A stretch of DNA of 64,000 bases from the NCBI GenBank assembly GCA_030141605.1, contig JAQGDQ010000254.1:199001-263000 (forward strand), given 5' to 3'. Made by a program: the position numbers and the translations under genes. Source of the DNA: Tubiluchus corallicola. Its lineage: Eukaryota; Priapulida; Priapulimorpha; Priapulimorphida; Tubiluchidae. Below the pieces are notes generated by a model. That model was not told the DNA's origin. It saw only the letters and a program-made list of their open reading frames with translations, and searched no databases. Below are positions 13,735 to 26,729 of this stretch, piece after piece. How positions within the stretch are numbered: the stretch's first letter is position 1; every line of letters begins with the position of its first letter.

Positions 13735-14205
13735 TTCAAAAATTCGACTTGAAATTTTATATCGAGTTACATTCTGTTTTATTGCATACAGGGCTTGCCT
13801 TGCAGTAACACTGTGTAAAACTTGTAAATTTAAACTCCCACGATGACCATTAGGCGCAACCATTTTAACGGCAAGCTGTTTGAACCAAGTTTAGATAACA
13901 ATGCGTAAACTTTGAAAAAATAATCAGTGTTTGTACCAAACTCTTGCTAATTAAGCAAAAATTACTTTATATTGTCAGTAAAATCAATACTGTGCTTTTG
14001 TTGAAACAGTGGTGCACACTGGAATGGCGATGCAGAGACGTTTTATCAGATGACGCGAATTTTTTTAAATTATTAAGAATGTTCTTTTCCTGTGACATAA
14101 GTTTTTCAGACAACTAAGCATTATGCTAAGTAACATAACTTTTGAAAGATTTTTGTGATATACTTTAAAATACCCTTTTCCCCCTTTAAATCACACCGCC
14201 ACGTA
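13735..14205 (+). mobile_element. dispersed repeat family B, copy 1
   Basis: Homologous to 39215-39550 on the opposite strand. Shared blocks include AAATTTAAACTCCCA, GTGGTGCACACTGG, TTAAATTATTAAGAAT and AAGCATTATGCTTAGTAA (with small differences). Copy 1 carries roughly 120 extra bases (about 13880-14005) that copy 2 lacks. It ends in a CCTTTTCCCCCTTTAAA block like the end of family A, so the two families may be related. No ORF was seen and the class is unknown. Confidence 0.7.
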
Positions 14206-14367
14206 AGAAACCTAAAAGAAATGAATGAATGCTATAGTAGAATTCTAGAAAAATTAATATTTATCCTAAAGATTTTTTGTGATACCTAGATATGCCTAAA
14301 AATATCGTCCACTATAAAAACGTTGTTATGGCTGAAGATTGAAGAGGCAAGATATCATTCACTTGTC

Positions 14368-14432
<65 letters not shown>

Positions 14433-14590
14433 AATGACGACAATGATGGCATTGGTGGTGGTGGTGGCAGTGCTGCTGCTGGGTGCTGGTGATGGTTGTG
14501 GTTGGTAGAAATGGTGGTTTTTGGTGTTGTTGGTGGCAGCGGCGACGTTGATGGCGATGATAATAGATGAGTAGCATTGATGATGGCACA
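14368..14590. repeat. (ATG)n trinucleotide array passing into GGT/GCT-rich repeat
   Basis: About 21 perfect ATG units (14368-14430) are followed by imperfect GGT, GCT and GAT triplets to about 14590. ORFs here (poly-Met, poly-His, poly-Ser) are artefacts of the repeat. Confidence 0.95.
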
Positions 14591-15152
14591 GATGAGCTGC
14601 ACAGTCTATGTTACCTTGTTAAAGTTATTAACGTCTAGTATAATTCTATGATAATTTTGATGATTTTGTGTATTGTCAATAAAATCACTATCTCAAACCA
14701 ACATTCCAATAAATAAGAAAATTAAATTAAACGCAGATGGCACCACTAACGCACATGGTCACACGATTACTTTATACCGTTCATAAAGGAAAGACTCCAT
14801 GTGCTGCCATCTGTAATCAGAAAATGCAGACCTATTACGAATCAGTTTTCTAGAAAACGTAAGATTTATGTTTTCTTTAGAATAACGATTAGGGCCTGTG
14901 GATTTTTTGTAATGACAAAGGAATTCGAATCAGAGTTACAATCCCTGAACTGCCCAAATATACATAGTCAGTTTTAATATTAAAATTGAGGCTTGAAAAA
15001 CCTACTGGTGCTGATGTAGTGTTTTTAAGATCAAGGCTAGTCAAGGCTAAGCGCTCACAATCTAGCAATCTTAGTTTACATCAACTGGCTAGGAGCATTC
15101 CTACAGCTCATGCTATTAAAACGTCTGTTGGGTACAGTCCAGTCACTAGAGG

Positions 15153-15316
15153 CAGTGCCGTTCCGATCACGAACAAAAATCGACCCTAACCGATACCGAT
15201 TATTGATTTTTGCCAAAACCGATAACTGAACCCATACCGATTTTTTTTTCCTCGAAACCGATGCCGATACCGCATTTTTCGCGAATATCGGCAACCGATC
15301 TATCAGAACAACGCTG
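15153..15316. mobile_element. 164-bp non-autonomous hAT element (MITE)
   Basis: The ends are CAGTGCCGTTCCGATCACG and, reversed, CAGCGTTGTTCTGATAGATC, an imperfect terminal inverted repeat of the CAGYG type used by hAT transposons. It is flanked by an 8-bp near-duplication (ACTAGAGG at 15145-15152, ATTAGAGG at 15317-15324; 7 of 8 match). The interior is made of repeated CCGATACCGAT-like words and codes for nothing. Confidence 0.8.
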
Positions 15317-17484
15317 ATTAGAGGGATTTCAAAACCTGTATATTATTTGTTTAATTAGCATTCGCCTGTTTAGTAAAGTTTCCGTGCTTCAATAAAACCA
15401 TAAAATCTGCGTTTAAACAATTTGATGCTTAATGCTTGAAAATTATAAAATAGCGTTTGTTCGTATTGGACATTCTACTCATAATCTTATTTTCGCAGAA
15501 TTTTGCGATCGTACTCTGAACTCATAATCATGTTTTGTAACTATTAAGTGTTTAAGCATCGTAAGATGAAGCTCATTGGTGAGCCCATAAAAGATGTTTA
15601 TATTTATTTAACAACGGTAAAAACTACAACAACAACAGCTGTTTCCTGGATCCTGAACTCTCCTGATCTTGAAACAGCAATTTGAAGGAACCCAGACAGC
15701 TGGAAATAGTGTACGTAATCCCGAATGCAGTTCTTCGCATTAGTATTAACCAATAAATTCGCGAACTGCTCTGCAGCGCCATCTCTTGTTCATTTTACCA
15801 CTCTCTTATTGCTGGAATACTGCAAATTAACGGCCAGACATCGTGACCTGGAGACAAATGTCTGAATCTACTTTGCTCGTAACTTGGTGCTAAGGATGTT
15901 AATAGTTAAAGGTTCAGTAGTTAACACATTATGTCCAAAGTATACAATTTACAAAAAAACATGTTCAGTTTTGTGATTTGCTACATGGGAACAGCATGCG
16001 CACTAAACATGTAATGAAAATACGTACAGACACCTCTCTTTTTATCAAAAACTAAGAACTCTTTTATTAGACATAATGTGCCAACTCAACGACCAATTTA
16101 TATACGCAATATGAGAAAATCATACAGGTAGAAAGACTGTTAAGTTTATTATCGGATTCAATTTCTGCGTCATTTTCCATTTTCAAGGTATCGTGTATCA
16201 TTTATTCAAACGCCTACATAATTCAGTACAATACATTTCAAACTAGCTGAAGCATCTGTCACTGCTACAGCCTAGAGTGCTGAGAAAATCACCCCATAGT
16301 GACACTCGAATTTGCTTTTTGATGATGTAGCAGAATATAATGACATCCCTGAGGAGAGAGCAGATAATGCAAAATAAAAAAAACAGGAGAGAATGTAAAA
16401 ACGTAGAAATCCTTAAACAAAATCGGAAACGGAACGGAAGTTCGTTCACCGTCTACAAAAATGTTCGGCTCTTGATGCGGCATTTCAGGAGGATGTTCTA
16501 TACAAAAATTCGTCTTTTTTAAACTCTGCAACAAGGTTGAGTTGGATATTCCTTCTCTGGAAAAATTTATTGAAATGAAAGCGTTGATTGATCAAGCGGC
16601 CTAACAATAAACATGCTTAATAATCCCTACACATTGAAAGGTATTTTACGCAATCCGTCTCCAGATCAGCGATGAATGCTAGAATTTGCGTTGATGCTAA
16701 CGATACCAACAATCTTCAGGGCGAAGAAATTCGGTGACTAGACCACTGTCCCACCACTTGCAAAAAATGTGCTTGCATAAAGAGATGACAGGTTATTGGC
16801 ATATTTTAATAGTCAATCAATAAATGAGTTGTACTAAACTACTTGACTGGGGTGTGGGAGTAGAAAACCCTGGAGACGTTACATAAATTAGTAGGTGATC
16901 GTACACACCGCGCATGCGCAGAGTGCGTTCTTCGTAAATCATTTATTTATTGCTCCTACTTTACGACCCTCTCATTATGTCAAATGTAAAGTTTTAATCC
17001 TTTCCGACGTAATTTATTGTCTAACATAAAATTCAAACATGACAGGCGGATGAAATGATTAAAACCACGAGAAAATGCAAATGTAAAGTTTAATTACAGT
17101 GCAGACTGCCTCTCCATCTGTTAAAATACTTGTATTCAACTTACGTCTGCAAATTACACACCCTGAGGCCAAGCTCGCTACGCTTATGATAATTCTTGCG
17201 TTTTCGTAATATTTATTCAAGTGGTAACGACTGTTTTAGTCCAATCAAATAATTTGATTAACTCGTTTGCAAACAGAATTATGACCCATTAGAAGATCAA
17301 TAAGAAAAATCTTATGAAATAAGTTTATGTTACTCTGGCGGTCAGTCTTCGATCGCTTTTAGAATGTAGTGAATTTAAGAAAAGGCTTGACATTGTGTTA
17401 TTTTTATGTGCAATTACCACTCATCATGCACTCATTTTAGTACAAGCTAATGGTTTATTATGTTGCATACACATCTTTTGCTGT

Positions 17485-17815
17485 CCCCCGAATCGTGTTC
17501 TTTTATTTAGATTATTTATTTAACTAATATCATTATTATTATTGTTTTTGGTTTTAGTTTATTGACAATTAACTATTATTGTTTTGCTTTGTATTTTCCT
17601 TTATTGTTTTTGTTGTCCTACATCGCCACCTTTTCACTATTGAATATTAGTGTTTATTTTTATGAAACCTGCCATTTGTATGAAAAGACAGGAGACTAGA
17701 TGACCCTTTGGTCTCTCCCTGTTTTGCCCTGTCCATAATTATATTAATTCAATAGTGAATTAAGATTATTGCTATAAAAACACTGGAGAAAATAAAGCGT
17801 TCTATGTTCAATTAG
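17485..17815 (+). mobile_element. LINE 3' tail, copy 1
   Basis: Non-coding, T-rich sequence homologous to the reverse complement of 61273-61556. The best shared words are CAGGAGACTAG, GACCCTTTGG, TTTTGGTTTTAGTTT and GGAGAAAATAAA followed by a TTCTATGT end. A conserved 3' end with variable 5' extension is typical of 5'-truncated LINE tails. It lies in the srGAP-like intron. Confidence 0.6.
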
Positions 17816-20177
17816 ATTAATTTTTGTCAGATTTTTGGCGTCTTCGTTACCGTTTCCGAGCGCTGCATACTTGAACGCGGTGAATGTGAATATAGCTTTA
17901 CTTTTCGATTAGAATTGAAAAGCTTGTCGAATATTTGAAAGATCAGAATCGAACTTGCATCTAAAATAGCATCGCAGGCAAAATTAGTTCGCATTTCCAT
18001 CCATAGGAGACGCATTTGAAGGCTGTAATAAATCAGTTCTCGTAGATCAAAACTTGTAAGCTTTCCTCAGAATGCTTAACAAATTGGTAGTGACAATCAA
18101 GCCTTCAATACATGAAATGCGATATAGTATAACTGAAGCTCTACAGTCTGTTACGAAAATAGTACGTAATTTTCAGTCACTAAGATCTTTTGAATAATCA
18201 TGTACACCCTTCTTGGCTGTACGGTCTGTTTATGCTCCTTGGTTCTGTATGTGCCCCCTGGTGTTACAGGCGGATTTTGATAATTTTATCCCGTGCAAAA
18301 AACCCTTATCGCTTCACACATGCCAACCTACTCGATAGAAATTCAAATCGATCGTGGTGAAATAAACCTTTATCAGTGAATGACATTTCAGAGAAACGCT
18401 GTTTTTAGCCATGCAATATAACAAGCGTAACGTAAACCGTTGGAAACAAGCAGCTGATATGCAACAACTTCACACACTGCAAAGTCTACAGCACCATTAC
18501 TCTGATTTTTTGATGACGTAATTCGGTAATGACTGTATCGTCTTTCTGAGTTCCGCCAAAGTCGTTTCCTTCAGGTGCTATAAGTATGGGTACTGAATTT
18601 GCAAAATTGTGGATGAAGCTTTTCTACACTCCTTCCAAAATAACCATTTGCAAAACCTGAAAACATGCTTTGCCGAGCAAACTGTCTTTCTTCTTCTGAT
18701 AGCAACTTTTAAACCAAGGCGTTAAAAGCATCAAAATGAAAATCACCTAAGAAGGACATTGTAAGACCAATTCTGGGATCTCGAAACTGCATGTACAATA
18801 CTAGGTCGCATGCTAAGCTGAAGTGAAGGGGAATTGTTGTACCACAAAAAGTGACCCAGCTCATACGAATAAGATTCTAGTAATGAAGACAATGAACTTC
18901 TTGCTTGTTGCAGTGAAACGAATTGTCTTTTACACAATTACCTAAAACAATCAGGCACGAATTATGTATATTTCTAACACATAATAAAATTTTATTCACT
19001 TCAAAATATAACAGCATTGAGCAATTATACTTAAAAATGCCTCCTTCAGCCTATTAAAATATTAAAATACTCCAAGAAAATAGGATATACGATCATGTAG
19101 AGTAGCTTAATGCTTAGCATGACAGGGCCAGGCTATCAGCTGTACTGAGACGGAGAACTAAGATCTGGAGCCCCAGTGGCCGGAGTACTTAAAGCCTAGG
19201 GGCCCCTCGTCATAAGTTAATAAGGTCTACTGTACAACGCATAACATCAGGAGCAATCTACGAGATTTACCTCAAAGTTATTATAAAAGAAGTTAATGTA
19301 AAATGAAAGTATGTATCATCAAGCAAATACGCGAATTTTTCACTCGCAATTCGAGTTTTTTCGACTGTTCTTTGCAGTAAAATATAAACGGTTTTCAAAC
19401 TATTGATTTTTGTAGTAACATTTGCTTTTGACTAAAGTATATCAATAACCTGCCAACTACGATTATCGGATTTTTCATCAAGTCTGCCTTGATTTGACAG
19501 GTGTCCTTGTCTTCCGGTTTGTTTAAACAGTTAACTTTGTCATTTCTGACGAACATGGGAAAATAGACAACTGAATGACGTCATCCGCCACAATAAATTT
19601 TGTCTAAATTTCCAGTAACTCAGCATTACCGTAGCAGTGTATGTCGCACAAAGAGCATACTGAATTACTGATTAGCTTCGTGAACTGTGAAAGGCACGCG
19701 GTTAAACCGTGAAGACATCAAAAGCGAATAAGTTCACGAAAATTAGTACCTGGTATACGCAAATTATGCATCTATATAAAGCAAACTTATTGTACATCTA
19801 CATACTATTAAAACCCCAGGGTGTTTGTTTTTTGTTGCATTGTATTTTATTTCATTTTAATATTTGTGTATTATACGGTCTTTGCTATCGGAATAAAAAT
19901 TTGAATTTTATAGAACTGAATTGTGTCAGACTCTGGAAATAAAGTTTTAGACCATGTTAATTTAGATCACTGCCTGCCCCCACATGGCGGCCGAAATGGC
20001 GTCAAAGTACCTTTAGCCATTAAGTCTTTTAAAGAGATTTCAGGCATTCCTAAGTTTGAATATCGACGTCTTCGCTCTATCCGAATAAAGAAATCCAAAA
20101 TGGCGGCCTAAATAGCATACAAAATAACACCTGCTAATAGCACATACAGCAGTTACATAGCTAACAAATGTACTCAC

Positions 20178-20363
20178 GATAAAATTCTGGCACTTTCTTG
20201 ATCCACGTGTTAGTGGAGTGCCGTCGGATCAGCAAGCTCACCCGTCGACTCGGTTCCGCATTTCTTAGGTTCATCAGGCCATCTTTGCGGCGAACTTGTG
20301 CATCCATTCAGACTTTCTTTCTCACTTCAGTTACTTATACAAGAAGTCCCTGACTTCAACTTT
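20178..20363 (-). CDS. srGAP: probable first coding exon of the srGAP-like gene
   Basis: The coding part is 20178-20307: an ATG at 20305-20307 with an in-frame TGA immediately before it, then 43 codons plus one base. It ends at a strong donor (GTGAGTA, 20171-20177). Upstream of the ATG there is a strong acceptor (TTTTTGTGTAG) giving an exon start at 20363, so a 5' UTR intron is implied. The exon leaves one base (C) and the F-BAR exon at 103-286 supplies two (AT), so the joined frame is open and places the IKQQLAEQLKCLD segment where srGAP proteins have it. The encoded N-terminus is basic (many R and K) and I do not recognise it by sequence. The link rests on phase, strand and position, and an unseen intermediate exon is possible. 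Confidence 0.45.
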
Positions 20364-20527
20364 CTACACAAAAAGGAAAGAAGGTAATTATAACCAAAAG
20401 ATCGTTAATTCATTATGACTGTGATTACCAGGATTTTTTATAACCCATTGCAGTTTATTTTACTAATTATTACCCACTGCGTGTAATGAATTGGAGAAAG
20501 GAGACGCTGAAAAATTGTGAGCTAGTC

Positions 20528-20590
20528 GGTATTTGAACCCGAGACCTTGGATTAGTACTCCCATGCAGCCATGCTCTATCATCCACCCAC
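20528..20590 (-). mobile_element. tRNA-like SINE locus
   Basis: The minus strand has a B box (CGGGTTCAAATACC) and, about 40 bases upstream, an A-box-like TGGATGATAGAGCATGG. The cloverleaf is incomplete. The locus is just upstream of the putative first srGAP-like exon. Confidence 0.5.
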
Positions 20591-23459
20591 CATGACAAAG
20601 CAGGACCTGAGATTTCCTCCGTGTAGCTCACAATCCAACAGCAATTTGGGAAAGTATTGATACAATCAAAAGAGTTTTATAATTTTCAGTATATTAATCC
20701 CTTACTGGTAGTGACAGGTACATTTTACGAAAACTGGCTGAATGAATTCGTGCATAGCGCTAAGAAATTTCATACGCACAAACTTACGAAGAAAATCAGA
20801 AAATCGTTCGTAAGAACTTTATCACTAGCTTTATCACTTATCACTGCATCACTAGTTGTGCCAGCACGGACATAGCTTTGTTGCTGGCATGGAAACGTAG
20901 TTTTGTAAAAATGCAACGACGTTCATCTTGCGGAAAGCTCTTTCTCACTATTATATTTTCATGCAGATGTATTATATCGTAAAATAAGATTTTTAAGCTA
21001 GCTTTTAGTAGAGTTATGTTAATATTTTTGTATGTATTTTATGTATTTATGTTTTACGGACTAGATTCCGAAATAAATAAATAATTCAATATTTCAATTC
21101 ACTAATTGAGAATTTTTTAGTCTATATCTGAAGTTTAGCGCCACTTTCTTCTGCTATCATGCTAAACGGTAAGAGTTTAGGTACTCTGTAAGATTCATGC
21201 ATGGCAACATATGGAACAGGGGTGGTATATAGGTGCATAATCACTGCAATACACTTATGTAGCCAAGTTCGACGTTTGAGTTTCATAATAGAATTATGAA
21301 GCCGTTCCACCACAAATTTCATGAATTTATCGCAGAGCTTACCACAAGTTAGTCGTAGGTCGATTTGCTGCAGAGAAAATTGAAAATCAAATCAGTGGCG
21401 CATTCTGAAATGCCCATTATATCAATATCACGCAACTGCAGTTCGGAAACTTTCATACTATTTAATTCACAACAAGCATAAGCATTAACTCTTTTCTTAG
21501 CCTGAACTTCATACTCATAGATAGATATATAAAATTTATTTTCGCCTCATCTATAAAACAAGATCACACAACTGCAGTAAATAGGAGCTCAACTTTGTGC
21601 CATAGGAGACCAAAATTTCACATAATTAAAATAAAACAATGAAAGAAAAGGGTGACATGGTGCGAATGTAGATGTACTAAGACCAAAAAGTAAATTGTAC
21701 GTTACAAAAGGCACAAAATTTGTGAACACTTAAACGATAAAATTAATAAATAATTGGTGTTTCACCTCATTTTATCTATACATGTAGTTTTCTCTTTTTT
21801 TCCAACACCTCAAAGCAGGCTTTGTCAGTGATTTTACGTGTCTCAGGATCTCGCATTAAATAAACAAACTTATTCCAGTTCATAACAATCACTCGATTTG
21901 CTGTGGCGCAGTTTTTCCAAAGGGCGTATTTACTCGTAGCACCACGACACTCGTCGTCACAACAATTAAATTTACAACGATAGTTTGAGCCTGGAAAGTA
22001 ACACTAAAACTCAAGCTGCGAAACAAAATCACTTTATTACATTCGCAGCACTACAATTAGGGAACAATGGATACAGCAGCAATAAAGATAGCAGGCGGTT
22101 AAAAATCTACACCAACCACAAACCGAACCTCCAAAGCGTGCATGACAGGCAAGAAAAACGTGATGCACACATCATCATAACACTCTTGCGAGTTTGCGAC
22201 GAAGTTACGCCGCAAAGATAACAAGACAACAACGCGTGTCTAGGTAAGCCATAAGGTTAAGCCTAGCAACACGGCATTTTTAATCATGGATTGTCCCAAT
22301 TTAGTTCTCTAATTAAAAGAAAGCGTTTTCCATCCACAGCTAGCAAAACACTTGTAAGGTCTGCTCGGTAACCCTTACTTTGTCATCACATTATTCAGTT
22401 TATTATGTATCACAATCAATTTTGTGCATGGTTGAGTCAATTCTGACTGAATTAATTCAACTTCTTATTTTAAATATTTGGGATTTGTAATTTAAATATT
22501 GTGACTCATTACACATATTACCAGATGTTGTCATATTTGTTACTGACTTTTTGTATGCCAATAAATGTTAAAAGTTATCTTGTACTGTCAAAACACTGCA
22601 TAATAGGTATTTCAAGTTTCAACTGTTAAGTCTCAGTGAAACTAACTATTATTAAAAATAGCTTGTTCCCGCATATTCATGGCACTATATAATAGACAAA
22701 AAGAAGAACAATGCAGTATAACTTGGCATTCAAAAATAACAAATAAACAGTCATTAACCTTTATTATTAAGAAGATAAAAAAATTCGGGTTTCTGAATGC
22801 AGGTTTCCATAGAAACTGGAAGACTTCAAAGTTGTGCAAAATCTTGAGACCCAGGGAATCTGTGCAGCCTCACTTACAGTAGGCTGTTTTCAATCGATTT
22901 CACTTAAATAAACAAATTTTAAGTCAGCAAGAAATATGGACAGCTTAAAGAATCCATTACTGGCGATTAGTTGTTTATATAAGATTAAATGCCGCAGGGC
23001 GTAGGACGCCCGCAGCGCCGCGTAACACATAATTCCCATAATTAATCATAGTAAGAAAATACAACGATAACCAAAATAAAAAGGTTTCTCCTATTTCCTA
23101 GGATCAAGGTCGTTCCGCATTTTAATTCTGCGCTATGAGCATAAAACCACAACCTATAACAACATACTCGTCTATTATGAATTTCACAAGATCAGAAATG
23201 GTGAGTAATAGAAAGTTACAATTTTTTGTTGTGTGAGGCTTCAGTATAGTGTAGCGCCTTAGCTCGATACAAACTATAATTTTATTTCTTTCCAAGTTTC
23301 CTGTTTGCTTTCAAATTTCACGAGCCTCAATCGATTTGTCAAACAGACTTCCTTTGCCGCAGCTTTCGCTATTAACAGCCAAGCTTTATATAACACGCCT
23401 GTATCTTAAGTGGCACTCTCTAACCAAAATTTGAAAAATTTAGAAGCTAAACAGAAAAT

Positions 23460-23984
23460 GTAATTTAAATAAAACCCAAACTATTTCAATGTTGGCGAAA
23501 AATATTAGAAAGATTTATTAATAAAAGCGCCTCATGTAACTAGTAAAATCATTTTAAAAGTTGCAACCATTTCACGCTTGCCCGTTCCCATTTTGAACGC
23601 ACATCCTCCCACCAATGACGGCGTTCATCGACTAAAAAAAGCAGCGCACTGTCAATTTCGGTCAAAAGTATAACAAGTTTCTTAAAAAAAAATAAACAGC
23701 CATCTTTGTGACATTTTTGCATGTACGATGGGTAATCTGCAGAAGTTTAAATTAGTTTAAGTCGAGGCGCTTACGAAGAATCACGAAGAAGCCCGTTACG
23801 CGCGGCTACCACCGCGCCTGAAAATTTCTATACAGTGGTAGCATAAATTAACTTTATGCTTTATTGACAGTTTTTAGCAGATATTTTTATTACGTTTTTC
23901 TAAGTTTAAGTGGCAACAGTAAAAAAAATAAACGCAACAACCAACATGCTAAGTGACTTGTCTTTTCCTTTAAGCATGCACAAC
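23460..23984 (-). mobile_element. dispersed repeat family A, copy 2
   Basis: The reverse complement matches copies at 9506 and 44425 from end to end: GGAAAAGACAAGTCACTTAGC at the start, then GCGCGGTGGTAGCCG, TAAACTTCTGCAG, GATGAACGCCGTCA, TTTTACTAGTTACATGAGG and AACATTGAAATAG. Its upper end shows the clearest terminal word (GTGCATGCTTAAAGGAAAAG), which pairs with CTTTTCCTTTAAATGCAC at the far end of copy 1. Confidence 0.7.
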
Positions 23985-24944
23985 CTTGAAGCAATTTTGT
24001 GTTGTCAGAATAATGTTACTACAATCCTGCCAAAGTTTATATAATAGCTGCATGCATAGTTCATACTCTTGAAACACGGATGGAAGTTCATTTCATAGGC
24101 AGGAACTACAGAGTCAAATAAATAGGCAAAGAAGTACAAAGCAAACATCGTAGGATGTGAGAAGGAGAAAGAATGTCAATGAGTTGAACCCTTCTTTGCA
24201 AATGTCAAATTTTTTTGTGCAAAGTAATATGTGATCAAAGTGTTTCAAAACATCGATAGAGAACGAAAGTAGTTTACAGAAATTCGCAAACTTATGAAGC
24301 CAGGAAAATGTGTCGACTAGTGAGAGAAAATACGTCCACTGGGAGAAAATAGCGCTACGCAAGTAAAGTGCTTGTATTTTATTTAGTTTAGTAGGGTACC
24401 ATTGCCAATACACAGTAGTATTGGGTTATGAAAGCATACGTGTGCTATGAGAATTTTATATTTTGCTAAAACCGTGTTTTTCAAATCAGCAACACAATTA
24501 CGTCCGGACCGATGCAGCGGTACACTCACAAAGCATTCTGACGGGTGATGCATTAAAGCCCATAGCAAAGCAGCACGTAGCTGCAAAGTAGCAAACAGAA
24601 CGGCAGCTCAATTACATTGTTTTTCTTTGGCTGTAGATTAAACAAGTTACTACATATCTGGCTGTAAATGCATATAAACTTTGTAGAAATTTATGGTAAT
24701 TAATACATTTGTATTGGAATGATCTGTGAAATTAATTAACATGTGAAAATTAAACTATTGTGGAATAAAAAATAACTTCACCAAAGCGTGGAAGTTAAGG
24801 TCAAAAACTAAAACATGTCTGTGAATTCTGCCCAAATCCTCAACCATGCAACCTAATATCCATAAACTCAGCATTTGCAATGAAGAACGTAAAGTTGTGA
24901 GATGATTCACACAGCACCATTTGATCATGACTCATGGAGGCAAC

Positions 24945-25020
24945 ACACAGCAGCAGCCACAGCAACGGCAATAGCAGCAGCGGCAGCAACAGTGGCAGCG
25001 GCTACGAAAGCAACATTGCA
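24945..25020 (+). repeat. imperfect CAG/CAA-rich triplet repeat
   Basis: A run of CAG, CAA, CGG and GCA triplets with no start codon or splice context suggesting a coding poly-Gln tract. Confidence 0.7.
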
Positions 25021-25145
25021 GGAACAGTAACAAACTGTAACCTCGTTCAGAGGTAGCAGATCAAAAGTTTGGGCATTTTTAACGGTCGTTTGCCGCTATA
25101 TTTATTCTGCCACCTTTTTTAATTGCCGAACTGTTTTTTCTATAT

Positions 25146-25345
25146 TATATTATGTTATGTTATGTTATGTTACGTTACGTTACGTTACGTTACGTTACGT
25201 TACGTTACGTTACGTTACACTACACTACACTACACTACACTACACTACACTACACTACACTACACTACACTACACTACACTACACTACACTACACTACAC
25301 TACACTACACTACACAACACTACACTACACCATACTATACTATAT
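25146..25345. repeat. pentanucleotide array with unit switch (TTATG to TTACG to TACAC)
   Basis: About four TTATG units are followed by about ten TTACG units to about 25218. The array then switches sharply to about 23 TACAC units, with imperfect units at the end. All three frames stay open because none of the units forms a stop codon; the Leu-Arg-Tyr-Val and Tyr-Thr-Thr ORFs are artefacts. Confidence 0.97.
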
Positions 25346-25388
25346 TGTTTTTGACATTTTAGTTTCTAGTGTTTTCGTTTCTATACAG

Positions 25389-25628
25389 AAACTGGCATGT
25401 CACTCGGCCTGTTCTCCAGCCTCAACGTGCTATTCATCATCAGTGCACATCTGTTGGTGCCAGTTACCTGATAATCAATATGTGATTGCAATATTTTCTG
25501 TTAAAGTTTCAAAAACCGTCAACTTTGGCGTTTTGACGGATCCTGTCAATTACGGATTAACAACAGCCAGTCGTTTGACGTTTTCAGACCACCCGGTCCT
25601 CCATCCACTGGCGTTAGTTTTGTATTAA
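25389..25628 (+). CDS. unassigned ORF segment with EGF-like cysteine spacing
   Basis: After the microsatellite, one frame stays open for about 90 codons to a TAA at 25626-25628. A good acceptor (TTTCTATACAG) lies just before 25389. The first residues show cysteines spaced C-x3-C-x5-C-x7-C-x1-C, which fits the first five cysteines of an EGF-like repeat. The expected sixth cysteine is missing, and the remaining residues (for example TDPVNYGL) are not recognised. It could be a terminal exon, a decayed exon or a chance ORF. No upstream exon was found. Confidence 0.25.
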   Translation, partial: KLACHSACSPASTCYSSSVHICWCQLPDNQYVIAIFSVKVSKTVNFGVLTDPVNYGLTTASRLTFSDHPVLHPLALVLY

Positions 25629-26729
25629 AAACTGATAATTAAAAAGCATGAACTGAGGTGTTCTATTTTAAAAAGTAAAAATATTATAAAACTGTGAACA
25701 GCCATATATACTGCTGCTACAAAATGAAGAGGCTCACGCCCTTACGCGAGCATAAAAAAAACGAGATCAGACGGAACCTATCTTGAAATCGCATGACATT
25801 CGCGAGAGTCACTCATATACGAGTTGCGCTCATAATTCATTATACTCTTTATGTAATTGTCAATAGCTACTTGCATTAGCTACAGTTTGTGCTGGCAATT
25901 CTAAAGCATTGGTAATTTAACATTTACAAACGAATTAACACAAGTCGAACATCATTACCACTAATTAAAAGCAACGCCACTAATTGCATATAGCACGCAT
26001 GAAACTAACCGAGCATACTCAATGCCTCCTACACACGAAGAAAGAGAAGCCAGGTTTTATTATGCGTTTTATACCAGGCATGCGATTTATAGATCATAAG
26101 TAAAATGAATCACACAGCCCACATACTCTGTCAGCTTGAATAGGCTTTTTGCTATTATTAGCTTTATCAACGCTGTAACAATCACCAATTTACCTGGTTT
26201 AAATGGCTTTTTGCCTATAATCCCTCTCCCTTGGACCCCCCGCTACCTTAATATTGATAACCAATAACGCACAAAAGCGATATGTCCAGGGGGTTGTTAA
26301 ACTGCGGTAATGGGTAAGGTTATGTAAAGGATAAAAAGATATACGTATCGACGTACATAGATATCGACGATACATATGCAAGCAATTTATTGAACTAAGT
26401 AATAGAATTAAGACACAAAAACAACATTAATTTTAGTTCAGTGAAAGTTAATCAATAGGAGATTTTGTAAAAATTTCTTCTCCTTGTTCTTTTTCTTCTT
26501 CTTACAGCGGCTATTTTTGTATTTCCTTGGTACTGACTTAGTTCAAAATTTCAAGCAGTTCCAGAACTGAACCACAAAAATTAAAACAAATAGACATGAA
26601 TGGTAAAGCTAAGACTGCCAAAAAACTGTACCCAATGACGTGTTGATGTAGACTCTAGAACTTAGATTAACAACAGAATCTGTTAGCAACAGTCACACAT
26701 CCAAGCACCAACCGGAAATGATCGTACTT

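Noticed and set aside
14323-14602. Poly-Met, poly-His and poly-Ser ORFs
   Set aside because: Products of the ATG/GGT triplet repeat.
16243-16534. Overlapping ORFs on both strands at 16.2-16.5 kb
   Set aside because: Neither frame shows a domain or splice context; background composition.
19923-20111. 62-codon ORF with ATGGCGGC words near the first srGAP-like exon
   Set aside because: ATGGCGGC resembles YY1 sites, but the ORF is on the other strand and lies downstream of the exon; no support for either a gene or a promoter.
25123-25388. Overlapping Leu-Arg-Tyr-Val / Tyr-Thr-Thr ORFs
   Set aside because: Translation of pentanucleotide units that contain no stop codons in any plus-strand frame.
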